Of a DNA stretch of 64,000 nucleotides, positions 58,872 through 64,000 are shown piece after piece. The position numbers and the translations under genes are program-made. The stretch's first letter is position 1. Every line of letters starts with the position of its first letter. This stretch comes from Phycisphaerae bacterium (GTDB taxonomy: Bacteria > Planctomycetota > Phycisphaerae > Phycisphaerales > SM1A02), in the NCBI GenBank assembly GCA_016795065.1, contig JAEUIU010000054.1, forward strand, positions 42,353-106,352. Direction: 5' to 3'. Below the pieces are notes generated by a model. The model was not told the DNA's origin. It saw only the letters and a list, made by a program, of their open reading frames with translations, and made no database searches.

Positions 58872-60641
58872 ATGCGCTTCACCACCATCGCTTTCGCCCT
58901 CTGCATCACATCCGCCTCGACCGGAGAGCCTCCTGCAGCCCCCCTCTCCAACCCGCTTTCCATTCGGGAAGTGACGACCTTCAAGGACGGACATGCCCTC
59001 GTCCTGCGGTCGGGTACCCCTGCCACCGATGCCGCCGGCGACGTGCAGCTCTCGGAGTTGCCGCGTGCGGTGCTCGGCACCTTCTGGGCGCACAGCGACT
59101 CGCCCGACACCCAACTCCGGTCGGTTCGGGTCGAACATGTGCCGGTGACGCGGGAGCGGACCGCCGCCACGATTGCGGACCTGATCCGCGCCAACATCGG
59201 CCGCACCATTCGCTACAGCACGGCCACTCGAGGCGGCGCCGAGGATTCTCTGCGGAGCGGGACCATTCTCGGCGTCACCGTCGGCGAGCTCGTGGAGGCC
59301 GACACCGCGCTGTCGAGTCCCACACGGCGCCCGCCGGCAGTCGAGCCCGCCCAGATGGTCTCCTTGCGCGAAGGAGAGCTGGTCGCGTCCGTTCCGATCA
59401 ACGACATCGTGGATCTCCGGTTCGTTGGGGAGCCACCGGCAACCGTGCTCGGCGAGACGATCGACGGCGAGCGGATGACACTCGACCTCGAACGGGGCAC
59501 CAACCGCGCCCCCCTTGCGACAGCGCCGATCTCGATCATGTATCTCCAGCGAGGCCTCCGCTGGATTCCTTCCTATCGGATCACAATGCTCGGCAACGAC
59601 CGGGTGCGGGTCGAGCTTCAGGCGACGCTCATCAACGAGCTTGCCGACCTGAACGACGTCGTTCTCCACCTGGCCATCGGCGTCCCCTCCTTCGCCTTCG
59701 CCCACACGCCGGACCCGATCGCCCTTCGCGAGTCGCTTGACCAGCTTGGCCTCTTCTTTCGCCAAAGCGGCGATCGCACGGCAGGGATGCTCTCCAACGC
59801 CATCATGGGTCAGTCCTCACGCATGGGAGAGCGGCAAGGGGGTGGCGAGGGGGTTGGCGACGGGGCTGGAGAGCTGGGCGTCGACGATCGAGCCCAGCAG
59901 GTCGAAGACCTCTTCGTCATGACCGTGCCCCATGTCACTCTCGCTAAGGGGGCACGCATGGTTCTCCCGGTGACCAGCTTTGAGACCTCGGCCACGAGCA
60001 TCTACCGGCTCGATCTGCCGGCCGTCCCCATGGGCAGCATCAGTTCGCACCTGTCGAACGACCAACATCGCGCCATCGCCGAATCGCTTGAGCACCCGAC
60101 CGTTCGCCACGTCCTGCGGATTCGCAACGACGATCCGAAGGGGTACCCGATGACCACCGCACCGGCGCTGGTCGTCAAGAACAACCACGTGCTCGCTCAA
60201 GGCCTTCTCACCTACGCCTCAAGCGGCGCGACGGTGGACCTCGACGTCGGGACGGCGGTCGACATCGCCGTCCGCAGCGAAGAAACCGAAACCAGCCGCG
60301 AGCCCAACGCCCTCACCTGGGAGAACCTCAAGTTGCAGCGGGTGAGCGTCCGCGGCGCGGCGATCATCACCAATCGCAAGGACACCATCGTGCGGCTTGA
60401 GGTCCGGCGCATCGCCTTCGGCACGCCGATCAGCGTTGGTCAGGGCGGCACATCGACGGCCTTGAGCGTCTTCGCCGCCGACGCGGGCTGGCCGGGTTCC
60501 GATGTGCCGTGGTGGCGGCACTTCGACTGGCCGTACTACTGGCACCGCCTCAACGGCGCGGCCCGCTTCACCTGGGCCGTGGACCTCGCCCCGAACGAGC
60601 CGGTCACGCTGGAAGCGTCGTGGCAATACGTTTCGAATTAG
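58872..60641 (+). CDS. Exported DUF4139-like protein
   Basis: A 589-residue protein with a signal peptide (about 1-18). The middle matches DUF4139: S-I-M-Y-L-Q-R-G-L-R-W-I-P-S-Y-R-I, then V-R-V-E-L-Q-A-T-L-I-N-E-L-A-D-L-N-D-V-V-L. A Gly-rich charged insertion (about 315-340, G-E-R-Q-G-G-G-E-G) separates this from the rest. The C-terminal part alternates beta strands with W-E-N-L-K-L-Q-R-V-S-V-R. Members of this group are uncharacterised surface proteins. The stop is 18 nt from the convergent stop at 60659. Confidence 0.75.
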   Translation: MRFTTIAFALCITSASTGEPPAAPLSNPLSIREVTTFKDGHALVLRSGTPATDAAGDVQLSELPRAVLGTFWAHSDSPDTQLRSVRVEHVPVTRERTAATIADLIRANIGRTIRYSTATRGGAEDSLRSGTILGVTVGELVEADTALSSPTRRPPAVEPAQMVSLREGELVASVPINDIVDLRFVGEPPATVLGETIDGERMTLDLERGTNRAPLATAPISIMYLQRGLRWIPSYRITMLGNDRVRVELQATLINELADLNDVVLHLAIGVPSFAFAHTPDPIALRESLDQLGLFFRQSGDRTAGMLSNAIMGQSSRMGERQGGGEGVGDGAGELGVDDRAQQVEDLFVMTVPHVTLAKGARMVLPVTSFETSATSIYRLDLPAVPMGSISSHLSNDQHRAIAESLEHPTVRHVLRIRNDDPKGYPMTTAPALVVKNNHVLAQGLLTYASSGATVDLDVGTAVDIAVRSEETETSREPNALTWENLKLQRVSVRGAAIITNRKDTIVRLEVRRIAFGTPISVGQGGTSTALSVFAADAGWPGSDVPWWRHFDWPYYWHRLNGAARFTWAVDLAPNEPVTLEASWQYVSN

Positions 60642-60658
60642 CTGCCGCCTGGTGTTCG

Positions 60659-61675
60659 CTACCGCAATCCCGCCAACGCCTCGCGCGGCGGCGAGATCGG
60701 GTTGGGAGCAAGTCCGGAGAGGTCGTGCTCCTGGAGGATCTGCCAGGTGCTCGCACCGAAGCCGGGACCCCAACGAAGGACGCGAAGCTTGCAATCGGCG
60801 CTCGCGGTCAGCAGGCGGCCGTCGCGAGTCGGCTTCGCCCAGCGCACGCCGTCGAGCGGCTCGATGCGGGAAGCCCCGACCGAGCGAACGAGCATGAAGA
60901 AGCGAAGCTGCCCCTCCCAGACGTTCCAACCCATGCCCGGCTCGCCGGTCGCGCTGGGTGAGCGCGGGACCGCCGCGACCAACGAGACCTGGGTCCCGCT
61001 TGTCGCCTGAACGGCGACGGGAAAGACCGCAATCAGGTGCGGGGCGAGCGTCGGCTCGGGGACCTCGGCGGTTGGTTTGGGAAGAAGGTGTTGGGCGAAG
61101 CCGGTTCCCTCGAAGGCCGGGTCATCCACCGCCACCGCGTGCCAACCTTCCGCCGCGTTGGGGTTCACCGGTCCGGCCGTGAGGTGTCGCGGCCACTCGT
61201 CGTCGGTCTGCCGCCAGAAGAAACCGGCGAACATCGTCCACAATCGCTCTTGTTGGGCCTTCGAAAGGGCATGCTGACTCAATCCAGCCCCGCCCGGACC
61301 GAAGGACTGGGGATGCGTCAGCGGGGCAAGCCAGGGCAGACGGGCGACGGCGTAGCGCGGCCCGAGTCGGGCACTGAACGGGCCATCGTCATGGGTCTTG
61401 GCGTGGAAGAGGTGAAACTCACCGCAGGCCGAGACCATCGAGCGAAGGGGCCGGATCTCCATCGAGGTCCACGAGCCTTCCGTCAGGGCACCGGTCTTCC
61501 AATCCCACTTGAGAACGCACGACCAGCGGGTCCCCGAGCGGGTGGCCGGACCTTGGGCCGAATCGCGGTACTCCTTGGCGGCTCGCACCGACGCGTGACA
61601 GCGGGCAAATACCGCGACGACCGGCGCCTCGGAGGAGGCGCAACACCAGAGTCGGGGCAAGGGCACGTGGCTCAT
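60659..61675 (-). CDS. Hypothetical protein, possible beta-propeller
   Basis: A 338-residue protein without signal peptide or membrane helix. Repeats of W-D/E strands and a final G-R-L-L-T-A-S-A-D-C-K-L-R-V-L-R-W segment resemble a WD40 blade, but the blade count is unclear. No function assigned. The ATG at 61675 has a TANNNT box 7 nt upstream; an in-frame ATG at 61684 is an alternative. Confidence 0.65.
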   Translation of the reverse strand: MSHVPLPRLWCCASSEAPVVAVFARCHASVRAAKEYRDSAQGPATRSGTRWSCVLKWDWKTGALTEGSWTSMEIRPLRSMVSACGEFHLFHAKTHDDGPFSARLGPRYAVARLPWLAPLTHPQSFGPGGAGLSQHALSKAQQERLWTMFAGFFWRQTDDEWPRHLTAGPVNPNAAEGWHAVAVDDPAFEGTGFAQHLLPKPTAEVPEPTLAPHLIAVFPVAVQATSGTQVSLVAAVPRSPSATGEPGMGWNVWEGQLRFFMLVRSVGASRIEPLDGVRWAKPTRDGRLLTASADCKLRVLRWGPGFGASTWQILQEHDLSGLAPNPISPPREALAGLR

Positions 61676-61682
61676 CGCGAAC

Positions 61683-61688
61683 ACTGTA
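61683..61688 (-). promoter_or_regulatory. TANNNT -10-like box
   Basis: TACAGT (minus strand) ends 7 nt before the ATG at 61675. Confidence 0.4.
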
Positions 61689-61750
61689 ACACTCGCGGTC
61701 GGGGGGCCGAAGGGTCAGATTTGGCCTCGACCCGCGCAGCACGCCCCAAC

Positions 61751-61783
61751 AGAAAACCACAGGGGCATGGTGAGCCCCTGTGG
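61751..61783 (-). terminator. Intrinsic terminator of the S74/dockerin operon
   Basis: A perfect 10-bp hairpin (CCACAGGGGC / GCCCCTGTGG, 7-nt loop) is followed on the minus strand by TTTTCTGTT. It lies 82 nt after the stop of the dockerin-like gene at 61866. Confidence 0.82.
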
Positions 61784-61865
61784 CCTTCCGAATCACTGAA
61801 TCTACGTCGGCGGGACCGGGGTTGATGGCGATGCGCTGCCGGCCCCCGAGCCAACGAACTGGTCG

Positions 61866-62267
61866 CTATGGACAGTCGCCCCATGCACCGAGCAGGATCG
61901 CGAGATCGGGCGCACCGACCGTCCCGTTCTGATCGAGGTCGGCCGCTCCCGTTCCGCCCCACGCGCCGAGGAGGATGGCAATATCCGGGGCCGAGATCCC
62001 ACCGCTGCCGTCGAAGTCCCCGAGACAGCTCGGTGCCTCCTCGGCCCAATAGCCGCCGATGAGTTCGAATGTGCCTCCGGTCATCGATTCCTTGTTTGCC
62101 GGGCCACCATCCCATTGCCCGATGGTGCCGTTGAGGTCGAACTGCCCGCCGCTGGACATGCCGCCGCCGCAGTCGATGCTCGACCACCAGCAGTCAAACT
62201 CGTCTTCGGCCTGGGCGGCGACCGTCATGGCCAGGGCGAGTGCGGTCCCGATGAGGATTCGATTCAT
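61866..62267 (-). CDS. Small secreted dockerin-like protein
   Basis: A 133-residue exported protein. Signal peptide (about 1-20, A-A-Q-A). A 60-residue middle with paired cysteines and W-S-S-I-D-C-G-G-G, Q-F-D-L-N-G-T-I-G-Q-W-D; this G-G-x-F-x-L-x-G-x-I-G-Q-W-D pattern is shared with planctomycete surface proteins. The last 50 residues are two dockerin-like loops, D-F-D-G-S-G-G-I-S-A-P-D-I-A-I-L-L-G-A-W-G and D-L-D-Q-N-G-T-V-G-A-P-D-L-A-I-L-L-G-A-W-G. It starts inside the stop codon of the S74 gene (ATGA). Confidence 0.9.
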   Translation of the reverse strand: MNRILIGTALALAMTVAAQAEDEFDCWWSSIDCGGGMSSGGQFDLNGTIGQWDGGPANKESMTGGTFELIGGYWAEEAPSCLGDFDGSGGISAPDIAILLGAWGGTGAADLDQNGTVGAPDLAILLGAWGDCP

Positions 62268-64000
62268 CGCTGATCTCCCGTTGTGCTGTGGGCCTTCGCA
62301 AGGTCGGCGAGTTCACGCACGACCGACTCCAGTTCGGCGAGCCGTTGGCGCGTCGCGTCCAACTCGGATTGCAGTGTCCGAATCTGCGACTCCTTCTCGT
62401 CGCGCAGCTCGCGGATCGCCTCGACTGCCACCGCCTCGAAGCCGCGGATCGTCAGCCGACGGAATCCGTTGGGGCCGAAGTCCACCCAGTCGGGGAAGAC
62501 CTCTTCGACGTTCTGGGCGATGAAGCCGATCCGCGTCCCTTCCAGCTCGTTGATCGCCGCCGGGTCGATGTACTCGTAGGTCACGCCGTGCAGGCTGAGA
62601 AGGTCCTCGAGCGAGTGCTCGAGCGGAGCCACGTTCTTCTTGAGTCGCGCGTCGGAGGAGACCGACCAGAGACCGCCGCCTGGCTTCGCTGCCGAACCGT
62701 TGACCTCGAACTTCGAGGTGGGGTTCGTCGTGCCGATGCCGACGTTGCCGCTCGGGGTGATCCGGATCAGTTCGTTCGCGTTGGAGTAGAACTCGAGTTG
62801 GCCGTCGGCCGAGGAGAACATCCCCGAGTCGTTGTCACCGCCGTTCCCGGCGAAGGCGAAGCCGTTGTTGTTCGCGCCGGCCCCGCCGGGACTGCCGCCG
62901 CGGGCGCGGATGCCGCCGTTCACCTGAAGACTCGAGGTCGGGGCGTTGGTGTTGATGCCCACGCCGCCGTTGGCGAGGATCAGGAACTGGTTCGCGCCCG
63001 TCGATGCGAAGGGCGTTCCCGGGGCCGTGCTGTCGGACCAGACGAATGCGCCGTTGTGGTTTGCATGCGCGTTTCGGCCCCCAGCGAGGCTGTACTGCCC
63101 CAATGAGACGTTGCCCGATCCACCGGGTACCGTCGAGTAGTCGCCTGTGGCTTGATTCAATGATCCGCCGCCGATACTCGTCGAGTAGCCGCCCGAGGTG
63201 TTGTCGAAGCCACCAGCCGCCACGCCGTAGCTTCCGGCCGAGTTGCTGTAGCCGGCACCCACGAAACCAAGCTGCTCGGTTGCGTTGAACTCGCCGCCGG
63301 CGATGGCAGACTTGTGTTTGGCTGCGTTGTTTGCACCGCCGCCGATGAAGCCGTGCGTCTCCCACACGACATTCTCGACGCCTCCGGCGATCGTTCCGAA
63401 GTGATTGATCACAGAGTTCGACAGCCCGCCACCAACCGTTCCATACGTGGAGAAGACATCCACCTTGTTGCCGACGCCACCACCGATCGTCGCGTAGTCG
63501 GACGCTGAGGCGTTGCTGCCCACATCGCCGGCAGTTCCCCCACCACCGATGGTCACGCCGAACACCGTGCCGACAAGCGAGTTGTCAGCGTGCCCGCCCA
63601 CGACGTTCGGACTCATGCTGTTCTCAAACACGCGAAGCCCCGGGAACTCGATCGCCTGGCCGCTCCCCGTCGCCGGCATGTGCAGCCGCGCCGTCGGCGT
63701 CGCCGTACCGATGCCGATCTTGCCATCGTTGGTGATCGACAGCCTCTTGGTCGCATTCGTCCAGAGATCGAGGCCGATGTGATTCGCACCGCCGACGCGG
63801 TTCGACGAGATGCCCTCGCCGCTGAAGCTGCCGAAGCGCAGGCTCGACGGAAGGCCGCCGTTGTTGACGTTCGATTCGTCGACGTTGACGCCACCAACGA
63901 CCGAGAGCGCCACCTGCGGCGCCGACGTGCCGATACCGACGCGGTTGTTCGTGGCGTCCACCACGAACGTGGTCGAGTCGAGATTCAGAGCGGTGGTCAG
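62264..64000 (-). CDS. S74-chaperone beta-helix (tail-fibre-like) protein, 5' end beyond window
   Basis: At least 578 residues; the frame runs off the window edge, with A-L-N-L-D-S-T-T-F-V-V-D-A-T-N-N-R-V-G-I-G at the cut. It contains V-G-I-G-T/N-x-x-P-T-S/A turns, then about ten YadA-head-like repeats I-x-G-G-G/A-x-N-x-A/V. The C-terminal 120 residues are a peptidase S74 intramolecular chaperone: S-S-D-A-R-L-K-K-N-V, G-F-I-A-Q-N-V-E-E-V-F-P, then a coiled coil. S74 domains trim themselves from trimeric beta-helix fibres. No phage genes accompany it; it forms an operon with the dockerin-like gene. Confidence 0.88.
   Translation of the reverse strand: MTTALNLDSTTFVVDATNNRVGIGTSAPQVALSVVGGVNVDESNVNNGGLPSSLRFGSFSGEGISSNRVGGANHIGLDLWTNATKRLSITNDGKIGIGTATPTARLHMPATGSGQAIEFPGLRVFENSMSPNVVGGHADNSLVGTVFGVTIGGGGTAGDVGSNASASDYATIGGGVGNKVDVFSTYGTVGGGLSNSVINHFGTIAGGVENVVWETHGFIGGGANNAAKHKSAIAGGEFNATEQLGFVGAGYSNSAGSYGVAAGGFDNTSGGYSTSIGGGSLNQATGDYSTVPGGSGNVSLGQYSLAGGRNAHANHNGAFVWSDSTAPGTPFASTGANQFLILANGGVGINTNAPTSSLQVNGGIRARGGSPGGAGANNNGFAFAGNGGDNDSGMFSSADGQLEFYSNANELIRITPSGNVGIGTTNPTSKFEVNGSAAKPGGGLWSVSSDARLKKNVAPLEHSLEDLLSLHGVTYEYIDPAAINELEGTRIGFIAQNVEEVFPDWVDFGPNGFRRLTIRGFEAVAVEAIRELRDEKESQIRTLQSELDATRQRLAELESVVRELADLAKAHSTTGDQR

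Noticed and set aside
62264..64000. Prophage
   Set aside because: Only an S74/YadA-like fibre protein is present; no integrase, capsid, portal or lysis gene, and its partner is a dockerin-like protein.

Overview
The window reads as one continuous stretch of chromosome from a GC-rich, Gram-negative-type bacterium of the Planctomycetota, most likely class Phycisphaerae. The best marker is a dockerin-like Ca-loop repeat (D-x-N-x-D-G ... D-L-A-I-L-L-G-x-W-G). It sits in five predicted exported proteins and in two decayed remnants. Lipid A and LPS type genes (an lpxL-like acyltransferase, a pagL-like deacylase, lptB, nucleotide-sugar epimerases), a Hanks-type kinase and an ECF sigma factor fit the same assignment. 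I see no tRNA, rRNA, CRISPR array, insertion sequence, integrase or prophage. A tail-fibre-like S74 protein is present but has no other phage genes around it.

Layout. 0-10.4 kb: uvrB, an AarF/UbiB kinase-like gene, a zinc-ribbon membrane protein, a dockerin-like secreted protein, a gene-poor 1 kb holding a frameshifted dockerin remnant, and uvrA with a long repetitive tail. 10.5-20.1 kb: a double-FAS1 secreted protein, a glycosyltransferase/methyltransferase fusion, a zinc-ribbon membrane protein, a thioesterase, purN, an exported HExxH-PDZ protein, a DUF502 protein and an hpf-ptsN-ptsH operon. 20.3-30.6 kb: an FG-GAP dockerin-like protein, a second dockerin remnant, gpsA, a P1B-like ATPase without the usual transport cysteine motif, a CgeB-like glycosyltransferase, an lpxL-like acyltransferase and a response regulator. 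30.7-39.8 kb: a split PAS/chemotaxis transducer pair, a gingipain-like caspase-fold protein, capD-like and galE sugar-nucleotide genes, a pagL-like protein, a degenerate PfkB protein and a Nudix hydrolase.

39.8-44.5 kb is the best-defined regulatory unit. A consensus promoter reads into a SAM-I/IV clan riboswitch, for which P1, P2, P3, P4 and the P2-loop pseudoknot can all be drawn. Downstream lie three overlapping genes: a Cys/Met-metabolism PLP enzyme, a fused aspartokinase-homoserine dehydrogenase without ACT domains, and a second PLP enzyme. Together they would take aspartate semialdehyde and activated homoserine towards methionine, with control at the RNA level instead of by allosteric domains.

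44.3-53 kb: a PEGA lipoprotein and lptB, a Ser/Thr kinase followed by three small exported proteins and a convergent ECF sigma factor, then a minus-strand ybeY-corC-DUF4870 chain with overlapping stops and starts. 53.2-64 kb: a SulP transporter, a LamG-like and a giant beta-helix protein (both dockerin-tagged), a DUF4139-like protein, a hypothetical protein, and a minus-strand operon with a dockerin-tagged 133-residue protein downstream of a truncated S74 beta-helix protein.

Two general patterns stand out. First, many genes have a TANNNT box ending 5-10 nt before the start codon and no Shine-Dalgarno, which suggests leaderless transcription. Second, dockerin-like tags are abundant but no cohesin is recognisable, which suggests an uncharacterised anchoring or sorting role.
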